From the NCBI GenBank assembly GCA_932521035.1, contig OW051493.1:1550001-1614000 (forward strand): DNA of 64,000 nucleotides, in the 5' to 3' direction. Under the pieces are notes generated by a model, which saw only the letters and a list, made by a program, of their open reading frames with translations, searched no databases and was not told the origin of the DNA. The position numbers and the translations under genes were made by a program. Origin of the DNA: Oscheius dolichura. Lineage: Eukaryota; Nematoda; Chromadorea; Rhabditida; Rhabditidae. Below, piece after piece: positions 32,430 through 44,300 of the stretch. How positions within the stretch are numbered: position 1 is the first letter of the stretch; each line of letters starts with the position of its first letter.

Positions 32430-33060
32430 GAATTGGAGACTGCCGGAACGGGTACTACTACACCTGTCAGAATCCCGTCTGTAGTTGTGACTATTACTGT
32501 TCCTAAAAGCGGCGAATTGTCAAAGAGATAACACTCAATAAAATTGGAATTTCTTCGATTATTATTGTCCGTGAGAAAGAGTAGAAGGTGAGGAGGAACA
32601 AAGCGAGTAAAGAGGACAGGGTATAGTGTTTCATCATTGCAACTGAAATTATTGGAACTTCATAAAATTGAATATTTCTTACAAATTGGATTTTTTGGAG
32701 AGGAAAGCGGTTTTATTGTCGAGAAGAACGTCAATAAACCATTATAAGGTGGTTGGAACTCTATAAAATTAGAAATTTTTGTTAAAGAGACGCTAATTTG
32801 GGCACTGGAGAGGGTTGATGCGGCTAGTTAAAATTTATTGGAACAACTATGGAAAACTAGGGAACACAGAGCCGAAAAGATACGAAAAGCCAGTAGCAAC
32901 TCTCCTGTTTGGTTCAAACAAGGAGAAATGAAGGAGAGAAAGAGTACTGTAGCCGTCTGTTAGTCCTTGACCATGCCCTTCTTCATACTTATGTTTTCCT
33001 CAGTTCTTCTTCTCCTCTCCACGCGATTCTCCTCACCGTAATATTCTCCTCTCTATACGA
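32430..33060 (+). repeat. Gene-B 3' end plus downstream flank, fourth locus
   Basis: From ACTGCCGGAACGGGTACTAC on, it matches the end of the gene B lectin exon and then, reversed, the left outer flank (about 660-1290). It includes the stop region, AATAAA and the reversed tandem unit. Confidence 0.88.
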
Positions 33061-33087
33061 TTCCTAATCTATTTCTTAATCCTTAAA

Positions 33088-33757
33088 GGGAGCCTCACCC
33101 AGTAAAAAAATTTGTTGATCTTGTCGATTATCATTTTTCGCGGGCAGCATTTTTCGTTAGCGTCCTTTTTTTTTGAAAAAATCGTTTCATCGGCAAGTTT
33201 ATTTATTTCTTTGCTTGTACTTGTTTCATCATTATTATTTTAGATGCTAAATTTTCTACATTCGTTTTACAGTATCACTGAACATGCAACGTTTGATAGT
33301 AATGCCGAAAAATAAATAACAACGCAGCAATTGATTCTAAAATAGAAATTGATGAATTTCTTTTGATTCTGATGCTGTTTTTGCTTATACTTGCTTTTAG
33401 AATATAGACTAGTATGTTAACAACATATTATAACTGTTACAGAAAGAAAATTGAGAAAAAATGAGCCTAATTAGGTCAGTTTATTTGTCCAAAATTATTA
33501 TTTGGTTATGTTAATTTCAGAATCGAACGACAAAGGAAAGGAGACTACAGCTTGCCCAAGAAACGCCAGCTTCGCTTTCCTGATATTTATTGTGATGTTT
33601 TCTAATAAATATACCCCTAAAAATCGTTGAAAAAATGTGAAAACAGCTGCAAAAATGGATGAAAACTAAAAAATCCAAAGTAATGTAATGCGCCGCCGCC
33701 GCACCCGTAACATCTCGTCAGGCGTACTGTAGGCGTGAATTTTACTGGGTGAGGCTC
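33088..33757. mobile_element. Non-autonomous DNA transposon with GAGCCTCACCCAGTAAAA ends
   Basis: Inverted ends AGCCTCACCCAGTAAAA and TTTTACTGGGTGAGGCT, about 670 bp apart, AT-rich interior with no long ORF. It interrupts the clec-derived flank. A GCACCCGTAACATCTCG motif of the other MITE family lies near its right end. Confidence 0.8.
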
Positions 33758-33812
33758 TCTCTAACCTTGTTATGTTTTATTGTCAGCCACATTCAAAGTA
33801 CATCGTTTTGTC

Positions 33813-33941
33813 ATGCAGTTGCCGGTCAAGTCTTGGCTCTTCGTCGTCTTTTTGTTGGCTGCAAATGTGGGAATATCGTCGGCACTGGATTACTGTATGG
33901 TTCCATTGTTTTATTGGAAAGTAATGGATATTTTTAGGTAG
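33813..33941 (+). CDS. Short secreted-peptide ORF or orphaned first exon
   Basis: 42 codons starting MQLPVKSWLFVVFLLAANVG then ISSA, a clear signal peptide, followed by a short Cys-containing end (LDYCMVPLFY) and stop. An alternative donor AG-GTAGAA lies just before the stop, so this may be exon 1 of a gene whose remainder was lost when the block beginning at 33998 was joined. Confidence 0.45.
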   Translation: MQLPVKSWLFVVFLLAANVGISSALDYCMVPLFYWKVMDIFR

Positions 33942-33997
33942 AAATGAGTCCACCTAAAACCAGGCATCACAGATCAATAGAGCATCTTCAGAGAATG

Positions 33998-34458
33998 GCT
34001 AGCATATCATTCGACGTCCACTTTTCTAAGGAATTTAATCGACTGATCGACTCGTTCCCCCTAACGTGATCCGAAATGATTCCTCCCTAATTGTTCCTTA
34101 CCCCGTCTTCTTCCTCCTCCCCTTCATTTTCCCCTCTAATTGCCCTGCTCCTCATGCCCTTCCATCTATCCAGGTCGAGTTCATTTTCCCGAAAGTTCAA
34201 TTTTTGAGTAGAATGTTGCCCGGGGCAATCGACCTCCGTCTGCCCCGTCCTCTCTCTCTCCCCGGCCTTCTTATGAAGCCCAGCTAATCACAGCACCTGC
34301 TCCGGTTGATTTCACCCTCTCTCTTCGGCGTCTTTTCTCTCTTCTTTTTTTCTGCTCCGGTTGAATTCATACGCGAGCAGAGCAGACAAAACGGGAACTT
34401 TTTTCTTTGGAGGGGTAATTATGCTTACTCGATTAAAGGCTCTGTTTTGTATTCCATT
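33998..34458 (+). repeat. Segmental duplicate of 18179-18640
   Basis: See the partner; identity ends exactly where this copy continues TTTGTCACC and the other ATTAACTCG. Confidence 0.85.
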
Positions 34459-37400
34459 TGTCACCGCTAGCTTATTAGCAGGATGCTTCACTTCTTCATA
34501 TAAAATCTATTTGAAGTAAACAATTTCTAATTCTCCGACGAAGTTTAGAGGTAAAAATTCAGAAAATTACTCAATTTCTGGGATCTTTCGTGACAGTAAA
34601 TAGGCAGTATTGTAGCCGAGCCAAATTTCTATAATTAAATCCCCCCTAAAACATAGAAATTCCATAAAAGATACTGTAGAACATTCCCAAATGGCAGAAA
34701 TAGAGCTTGATCCCCCGTTTTCCGTCAAATTGTTAAAAAATCAGCAAGCTCCTTTTTGTGATTTTACCTAGTTTTCTGGGGTCCATTATTGTACATAAAA
34801 ATTGTACGTGTTTGAAGAAAATGATAATTGCCGATCTCCGACAATTTTCACATTTTATACAGAAATTGGAACATGGTGTATTTTCTTTTTGAGGGCACTT
34901 GAACGATGTCATTGTAATTTGGTCGTTTCTGCCCTCTTTCTATCCGTTCCAAAAGTCAATCACGAATTTTACTAGAATTGTAAAAGTATCATGATCAGCT
35001 TATAATAATTGAGCGGAAAAATGCATCGGTAAACGCCCCCCGGTTGCGGATATTTCGACAAAATCAGAAGAAAGCCCCGGGACCATTCAGAATTCCTTCA
35101 TCACAGGCTTGTTTCCCATTATAGAACTTTTGTGCACTTTTTGAATATCAAAGCCGACACTGCAATAACTGATGCTGACATTTGTCGTTTTTGTAAAAAT
35201 ACTGATACCTGTTTATTTCATTCTAGCAACCGTTCCACACGATCCACACGAGTACTGTTACCGAACCACTACTTCAAAAGTAGGATTCTTATTGCACAAA
35301 AAAATGGAAGAAATGACTGTGCCAAACTTTTTTCACCTTCTTTTCAAAATAATCTTCGATTTCTAGCACACTAGGTTGTTGCAAACGGCAAGCGGTTTTT
35401 TAGTATAAATTATGTAGCACACTAAATATAATGTCTAGCTATTTCTTATTTGCTTACTAAAGCTTTTTTTAGAAAATTATATAATGGAACCATATTTTTC
35501 GATCCCAAATGTAAGAAACCCGTAAAGATTGTTCATTTTGAAAGAAAAAGGAGGGTTTCTTCTATTGTTGGACGCGTTTTCTCCATTTTTGAACCGTAGT
35601 CACCAATTTTATTGAATTTTAACCATGCAGACTCATTTTTCTGGGCTTTTGAGTCATTTTCACCAATTAGACTTTTTCTGGATCAATTCTTCCCTAAAAG
35701 GGGTTATTTTTATTCCAATCCGCTAAAACTAGTACAAAACTTCTATTTTAAAAAAATTGCTCATTTTGAAAGAAAAAGAAGGGATGCTCCTATTGTTGAG
35801 CGCATTTTCTCCATTTTCGACCCATCAACCCTAATTTGGTCTTCTAAAGTCGTTTTTCTCTTCTTATCAGTTGTTTTACTCCATAACAAATCAATCTGGT
35901 TTCAATTCTAGCTCAAAATGGGCTCAGTTTTATTCCAAGTCATTAGATCAACCTCGAGTTTGAAAAAAAAGAAGAAACGAGTCTGAAAATCGGTTAAAAA
36001 TTGAGAAATTTCATGTTTTTCGTCCACTTTAATATGACTACATTTTATTGGGTCTGTTAGAAATGGAAAAGCCTGTCCTTGAGTTCGAAAACGTCCGTTT
36101 TCCCCAAATTTCACCCCGAACAAAGTCTCTCCCCCAATTTAAATGCTGTCAGGACAAAACCAGCTCCAAATCCTACAGTATCCCCCAGCAAATTTTATAG
36201 GAAAATAGGTGAAAAACTGGTTATTGCGTGCGTAAAGTGAAAAGCAGAGAAAAAGAGAATAACAGCCGGCGACGGAGCAGGTTAAAATGTGGTATCTCGT
36301 GCAGCAACCGGGAGCCATTTTATGTTGTCATTTCCATAGAAACAGCCTCCCGAGAGACACGCCATCGGGACAAGAAAATCTAATTATTTGATAATTGTTT
36401 GCCATTTCCGCTTGTCGTGTCGTGGGGGCTGTTAGCATAACCCGGCTTTGAAACCCATCTAATTATTTTATTTTGAAACCGCCACTATCGGACATGAGAA
36501 TATAGACAACTCTTTACTCTTTTCTAGTTTACTTGAAAAATTAGAAAAAAATATTCCAAAATGTATCAAATTTGATTGATAAGGAGGCTTTCTGTGCTTT
36601 TCGTTGTTACCATGTCCCTCTTTACTCCAAAAAAACATCTTTCTATCTAAAATTTCCTCCCCAATTCACTAAAAACGAAATAATTACGAGTATTTCAATA
36701 AAATTAGGGTATTATTCAACTTTTTAGATGTTTTGTGGTCATTTTCTAGTAAAGTAATGGCTCATTTACGTATCTGTGAGGGGTTTTCACCCCCAAACGT
36801 CATTAGAAAAGCCGAAGACTCGAGCTTTCGAACTAATTTTCTTCTTTTTTTGAACGAGATAAGCATAAAGACGAATCATTGAAGAAGGCAAATTATCCTT
36901 TTCTAGTTTCCTTGGAAAATAACAGAGTAAAATATTCCAAAATGTATCGAAGTTAATAGATAAGTCGACTTCTTTTTTTGCTAGTCGTTGTTTCCAGGTA
37001 TCCAGGGTCTCCAAAAAATGAATGTTTCTGTCTAAAATTTCCTATCCAAACCCCTAAAAATGATGATGGAATTACGAATATTTCAGTAAAATTGGGGTAA
37101 TATTCAGCTTTTTCGATGTTTTGTGGTCATTTTAGAGCAAAATAGCCGTTCAGTTATGGATCTGTGACGGTTTTTACCCACAAACTTCATTAGGACCCGT
37201 CAAAACCACTACTGTCAAAGTTGTTTGATTACTTTTTGCATAAAAAAACGATTGAAGTCGAGACAATGCTCTTTTTTAGTTTTCCTGAAAATTAAGAAAA
37301 AAAAAAGCAACAGAATTCATCGCAACGTTTCAAAAAACTGCGATTTTGAAACTGGTTATACCTTTTTTGAAAGTAATGTGCGTCGAAACGGGATTGAAGA

Positions 37401-38376
37401 AACCAAATCGGCTTCCTTTTCTAGTTTTCTTGAAAAATAACAGAATAAAATATTCCAAATGCATCGAAGTTAATTGATAAGGGAACTTTATTTGCCTTTT
37501 TTGATGGATCGACCCAATTTAACCATAACAATTAGCAAAAACTCAGTTGTGGCCCCCAGCAACCATTGAAATCCATTTAAATTCGACATTTTCGTCATTT
37601 CTTGTCCATTTTCGAGTCAATTCTGGGCCTAGATAAGAAAGTTGGGAAGGATTCATTGCAAGGAGTCCCTTCAGGGTACTGTAGCCATCTCCATTCGTTT
37701 TTCCCACCAGGAAGTTGCTCATATTTGTTCTCCTCGATGCCCTACCTTCATGTTAGAGAATTCGGTCATTAGTTATTTTATTTCTACAGCTCATACGGGC
37801 CATAAGTCAGTAGTGAACTCCTTCTTTTCATTGTCCATTTGAATCCCACTTGAATATCAAAAAAATCTACTTCCTATGTATCGATTTTAATAGAAAAATG
37901 ACCCTTCTTATTATCGCGCGTGGTTTGACTTTACATCGGGGTAGTGCCAGGGTCCGGAATGTAAAAAAAAGAATTCTCTTGTTTTAGTGATTCCTTTTTG
38001 AAGATGGACACTTCCGCCGTACTCTTCAATGTTATGTGTCTACATGTTATGTCAGACCATATTTTCCTAATTTGATCTCTGAAATTTACTAGGAGTAGCG
38101 GTAATTGTTTAGATTATTCTCTAATTGGTCTGCCGTCTATCTAAAACTAGCCGTATTCGTACTTTTCGGTTATTTTCAAGCCAAATTTAACCTCAAAACC
38201 TTCCAATTGTTTGCCATATCCGCGAAGAATTTTCCTTATAATATATTTCAGCCCAAAATGTTCCAATTTGCCTTTAAATTCCACGTTTTCTGACGGTTTA
38301 CAATGAGACGCCGCAGGTTTCTGCAAAAATCATTCAATTTTCTCTTTTCCACGTCAAATTGAATCACATTTTTCAG
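34459..38376. other. Intergenic AT-rich DNA, no gene recognised
   Basis: Only short open frames without splice context. It includes diverged tandem repeats at 36520-37520 and one RFX X-box-like site at 36330. Confidence 0.5.
36520..37520 (+). repeat. Three diverged repeats of ~100-320 bp
   Basis: Copies near 36525, 36895 and 37412 each start TTTTCTAGTTT, then a variable CTTGAAAAATAACAGA-type stretch, TATTCCAAA and a TTGATAAG-like stretch. The first two copies also share the following TTTCAGTAAAATT / TTTTGTGGTCATTTT segments. Confidence 0.7.
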
Positions 38377-41300
38377 ATGTTTCGTACGTATGTGAAAGAC
38401 AGCCCCACGCCGACGCCGTCTCCAACAACTTCGAATAAAGTAGACGTGGAGATTATTGACAGTTCGAGTGGTTCAGAAAGAGGAAGGTAAGTCCATTTTT
38501 TACCTATTTTCTTCAAAATTCCCATTGTTTATGGCAAAAAAAAACGATCAAAAATTGCTTCGGGATCAGCAACACCACGCATTTATCCAATTTTTTCCTT
38601 TTTACCTCTCTTCAAAACAGGAAAATATGACGAAATGGAAGCCCGAAAAGGGGCAAAAAACAGAAAAGAGCTGCATGATCTTCTAAAAACAGCCACCACG
38701 TATTGTTGTGTTAGAATAGAGCAATTCTGAGAAAATGTGGGGTTCCCCATAGGAAAACACTCGTCATTTGTGTTACCACCAAACCAAGGGCGGATCATTG
38801 TCTTGGTACCTATTCTGTGGGTTATATGAACTTTTCGAATCTTTACAAAGATGAATTACTGTAAGCCTTACAAGCAGGCTTTTCCCAAAAAACTAGGGCA
38901 ACCGTAACGGGGCACAAAATCTTCCGCGTGAGACCTTTTGAGCAAAAGTGATCGGGGGTTTTCGAGTTTTCTTCACTGTTTCTCCCAAAGAGAGAGGAGA
39001 AACAAATGTACGATCCTTTATATTTTTTTTGGCAAAAGTCTATAATTGCAAACTTTTCAATTGAAACCATCAAGCATTTACATCAAAGTCTGTTCATCTC
39101 TGAAACGGTCTTATTGCGTCATTGAAATTTTAAAAAGGTGAAAGAGTACCGTACTCGTGAGTACGGTATGGGAACAAATATTGGACGTACTAGAGGAGTC
39201 ACACAATTGGGCATGCAACCTTTCGGAAAAATTAAGTATTTGGACTGGAACATTGCAATAATAACTCCAAAAAGGGTAAAATCTTGCTTTGGAAGTTGGT
39301 TAATTGCATCATAAAATTGAAACGGTTCGCTGTAAAATATTGCAGGTGGGCTATTTTTATGTTCTCCGCACTGCTGCCTCATTTTCTATTCCCCTTTTCC
39401 CTTTGGACTTTCCCACGAAACAGAAACAAATAGTACAGGGGCAAAACGTTACACGGCCAAACCCTTGCCTCATGAATTGTAAATTCAGCTCTAATTCCAA
39501 TTATATCATCAAACTGAAACATTTCACAGGAATTACTTCAAGTAGAGCAAAAGTATCTATTTTTTAAAATTATCTCATTCTAGACGAGACAATTCTGTTA
39601 TAGCCAAGAGTCCCCCTTATTCCACCCCTTTCGCTTACTATTCCCATTTTCCCATCTAATATTCGCACCGAAAGGAACAAATTAGTAGGAGGGCATGGGA
39701 ATCCTCCTAGCCTATAGGGCATTTCCAGCGGGTATTCCACGGATTCAAATTTGCCTCTCCGTCTCCGCTATGGGTCCACGGTTGAAAGATTCTTGGTCTC
39801 GCAGCGGAGAGGGTATTCCCTAAAATATCCAAATGGGTTATACCTTTCAAACCATTTTATTCGAAGGAAGTACGATATATTTCTACAGTAGGTACAAATA
39901 TGAACAAAAAGATTGGGCCGAACCGGGAGTCGAACCCGGGACCTCTCGTAAATCCGTTAAAGGGACTCTCCAGGTCATTTTACAACTTGGTCTCATTTTG
40001 TACAGGAAAATTCACTGATCATTATGCACTAAAAATTTTTGAAAATGAATGTCAGGATCAGGAGAAAAATGCATTCAAAGACGCGAAAAATGCCGAGATA
40101 GCCGGATATATCCGGTTAGGGTAGGAGCAGATTTACTGCAGACAACCAAAAAAATTCGTTTTCGCTCATTTTTTGATCATTTTTGTTTATTTTTTGTGCT
40201 GAACATATTGAATAGGATCTCAAAATAATGTAGAAAACAAACTTGGGTGAGAGCTATATCGAAATTATAAAAAAAATGATGGTTTATAGTGAAAAATGCT
40301 TTGAACAGAAATAATTCGAAAGTTTCTTTCTTTTACATTCTTTTACTTATTTCTTTGTATAATTATGCTATACTAGGCCTATTCTAAATAATAACTTCAA
40401 AAAAAAGAATAAAAATAAGGTGTACAAAAAATCGAAAATTGTCCTGGAGAGTTCCTTTTATCTGACGATGAGAATCGTACCACTAGACCATCCGGCCGCT
40501 ACTTTATAGTATTTTGCAGATTAGGAAAGATCATTTTCCCTGTAAAACAGCTCCTAAAATGCAATGACCTGTTATACGCAATGGAGTGCATTCCGACGGT
40601 CTTGAGGGTACATCTTCTCTTTCTTTGTTTCAAGTTGCTCATAAAGCGGGGAATGTTTTATTGTATCTGTTTCTTCCAACTTCAATCTTTCCTTGAATCA
40701 AACAGAGATCCCCGTCAGACTATTCCCCCTTTCCCACCCCTCTAATTTTCCCATGACACAATCAGTCACACCCCAGATTAAATTGAGGGAGAGAGAGCAG
40801 AAGAAACGAGAGATAATGAGTCCAGGTGCGCGGAAATTACCACGTCAATTGACGATCAGAGCTCTCTCCGCTTTCCTCTTTCGACTCGGTGAATAAAAAT
40901 AATCTAATTGGGAAGCAGTTTGGGAAGAGGGCGATGACGTAGGGGAGAAAAGAAATGTAGCTCGGGTGGAAGCAGCAAAGGTGCCGATCAAAATTACGAT
41001 AAATAAGAAAAACGAAGCATTAGAAAATGGATGAGAAGGAGGAGCAATCATTTCATCTCGGGTTTTATTTGTTGTAGGGGAAATTCTAAAGGAGAGAGTC
41101 CGCTAATTACCATAATGAGTATGGCGTATCCTGGTATTTGGAATTATCATCGAAGAAAATGGGAGCATACTGTAAAAATAGTTGGAGAGCGCGTTTCCAG
41201 AATGAGAAATGTGAAATGTTAGGAGTACGGCATTCATTTTTCACCATGATGCAGATTCTGGGTTTCTTTTATTCTAAAAATGATGTTTCTTCCTATTACC

Positions 41301-44300
41301 CGACCGCATCAATCACATACAAAGGTTTTTCAAGTTTTTAATGTTGTGGCCGGAACATTAAAAGAGCAGGACTGTATTGTAGACCAGTACACTCACACTT
41401 TATAATTGGCTTCTCCTCCCTGTTCTCCAGAAGCTACAGTATTCATTTCAATGCAAGATATCAAATTGTTCCCGATTTATCTCTTTCTCTGGAGAATTGA
41501 TCACACACTACCAGGTGAAAACATTTTGTCATGCATTTCTAACGTTTTATGTTATGGCCAAAGCATAAGAAAGCTCAAGCGTCCCTCAGATTACTAGAAG
41601 GCTCTCTCCTTTTCCTTGGTGGCTAATGTTCCCTAGAAAGTACGGTACTCATTTCTGTTCAAGGATGAGCGTACAGTATCCAGGTTAGACACCAAGAATC
41701 TCGATTTTCTGCTCCCTGTTTCTTGATAAAATGACCCAATAAAGACGATAGAACACAAAACAGAACGTATGTTGGATATTTTCGACTTCTTATGATACAG
41801 TCGGTACATATTAGTTTTAATTTTCTATATGTAACAATATTTCGTCGTCTGTGTAGTCGAAAAAGATCGTGTTCAACTCTCTCCCAGGTGAGATCATGAT
41901 TGTGGGGCGACCGTAATTTCGAAATTATTTTTTTCGTAATTATTTTCTTCACTACATGTATTCTGCCCGAGCAATCAGCCAGTACATTGACCAGGAAATG
42001 CCGCGAACGTGTCATCAGGTCCAGAGACGCCACCTATCACGCAGCGTCCTTTAAAACCCTGGGGGACATATTTTTAGCTGCGGAGCACATAACTGTGTCG
42101 AGTTATGAGGGTTTGAAGTTCCTATTTTTACTCTATAAAAGGATCTTTACAGGAAAATTCCCAAATTCCGTACTAATTTTCAAACTCCAATCCCTTATAA
42201 CTCCGTGATACCATTTGCTCCGCAGCTGAAAATTTGTTTCTGGGGCTTTCAAAGGACTCTGAATACAACGTAATAGGTGGCGTCTCTGGACCTGATGACA
42301 TGGTGGAGGTATTCCCTAGTGAAAGCTCTAAACTTTTTATGTTCTGATCGATACATAAGAAGGTCAGCTGACTTGTTTAGTAGTCTAACAGCTCCCCCAT
42401 TTTCACAATTTGCTCCTGTTCTCAAGACAAACCGTAATCTCATCTCTCCCAGGGGTAGACTATATTATAGGAGGCCAAATATTTCTGGAAAATCGAGGGA
42501 GAAACCAAATTTGTTCTTGTTATCATTAGAATTTCATCGGATCTTGCATTTCCTAGCATTTACCTGAATAATTTCAACTTTTTATGTTCAGGCCACTACA
42601 TAGAACGACTTTTCTTCACTAACGAAGTTGTTAGTGTAACAGTATTTCCTTGTAATCTTCCCTCTTTTTTTGGAGAAATTACCGTATCCTCTGCAAAAGA
42701 AGTTTTTTACTCTGTAGAGTATCAAATGTATCCGGAAAATCGACGATCACATCAAATTTACCCGTCTTATTGACTTTTCACTTCGAATGACTAACATTTT
42801 CATGGGCTCTTTTCAATTTTTTATGTTCAGGCCACTACATAAAAAGTTCAATTCTTCATTCGTTCAGTGTATTTTTCTTCATGGCCATCTTATTCCCCCT
42901 ACTGTTCCCTTCCCTGCCCCTGCTCCCCATCGTGTTCCTCTTCTTCCTTTGGCCCCTCGATTGAAGGGTGTTACCCGGGTAACCCGTGCATCTCCTCTCT
43001 ATATAATAGCCGGCCCCTCTCCCTCTGACGTAAAACTTTCGTGATAGAGACTAAATCGGTCGCTCGTCTTCTGCTTTCCCCGCTCGTCTTCTGCTCTAAT
43101 GAGTTATTTGTCCCCTCGGTGACCGTCGTCGTCTATTCTTCCCCCCTTCCTCCTCGTCCAGTCCTCTTTCCATCCTCCCCTATTCTCTAATAATCACGAC
43201 GAACAAACTGAACTCCGTCTTTGGCCGCTCCGTCGGCAGGTATCTTCGCATTTTCTTTGTCTTCTTTTTCGGAGAGAAAATGACCAGAATCGATCAGTTT
43301 TATATATGTTTCGGGGTGAATTTATTAGCCACCCTCCAATTATTTCAAAAATCTTTCAATTTTGGCAACTGGCAAATTTATAAAAAGTACAGTAATCCCC
43401 ATATTCCAACAATGAGAAACTCTGCTTTTTGGACAGTAACCACAGAGAGTTACCGTAACCCGGCGCCTGTTGAACTGAAGAATAAGCGCCCCCAAATTAA
43501 GAACCCACATCTTTTTGGACTTTTTTCCACGATATCAGAATTAGGAAATTGGGTAAAAACCCATGCTACTGCTACAATCCTAGATTCAAAACTTTTTCCC
43601 TTTATAAGTTTTCGCGAAACGAATAAAGTAGAGTAAACGAACCATCTGGTGATTGAAGATGTGAAAGTTTCGTACGCGTTCTACAGTAATTTGAAAGGGG
43701 TCAAAAATGAGGAAAAGCATCAAAAATCACTATTTTAAAAAGAGAAACTCAAAAAATACTTGTGGTTTGACAGGAGTGTACAAAAAGAGGGCGATAATGG
43801 AAGAATCATACCACTGCACTTTTTAACGGAAACATCTGATTCACATCCCCGCTCCCCTTTATTTTCTGGCCATTTGAATTTGCTACATCTTTCTTCCAAC
43901 AGATTTTCCCGTTCATTCAAATTTGACTGCGCTGTTCCCACACAATAGTCAGAGACACCTCCTAGTCGTCAACCAGGGTTGAGCGAAAAGGAATATCGAT
44001 ATATCGGCAATGGGCATATCGAAATTTCGGTATTCAAAGTCTTCAACATCACTTTTACAAGGTTGGCTTCGCGACATACAATCGGTGTGTAAAAAGACAC
44101 TTGAACCGTCTAAAAAAGTGCAGTGGTTTGATTCTTCCATTATCGTCCTCTTTTTGTACACTCCTGTCAAACCACAGTTTTTCTTTGAGTAATACCGGCC
44201 TCTTAGCCACTACACCACAAAAATCGGACGGACGACGGACATTTTTCAAAACTTGTTGTGCTCGTCCTGCTTTTATTTTATGGACTACTTCCCTGAAAAT

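Larger units (their letters stand above)
27960..32531 (+). pseudogene. Gene G: Ser/Asn-rich protein with Cys/His cluster and coiled coil, AIG1-GTPase-associated type, damaged
   Basis: Many small exons with clear splice sites. Around 28290-28638 an unrecognised globular exon (VVIEFVKVPNWWPG) is followed by Ser/Asn-rich linker exons to about 30400. Around 31000 comes QMVTITAKPLIELVRNHLVN. At 31245-31490 is a Cys/His cluster (RTVCKSPKC, DYRICHDEGD, YCMACGCHKKNHEHQLY). At 31525-32450 is a charged coiled coil (AEAAVFLLKNSAEDPYLLQ). The cluster and the coiled coil resemble the C-terminal half of nematode and fungal AIG1-type GTPase proteins, from memory of the family. No P-loop is seen. The acceptor before VDKRARYELEDV is CTATCG here but CTATAG in the other copies. 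The last exon runs into gene-B-derived DNA, giving a foreign tail that ends at 32531. Both points suggest decay or neofunctionalisation. Confidence 0.45.

Noticed and set aside
41140..42850. CRISPR-like array
   Set aside because: Units are long, diverged and without uniform spacers; this is a eukaryotic tandem repeat.
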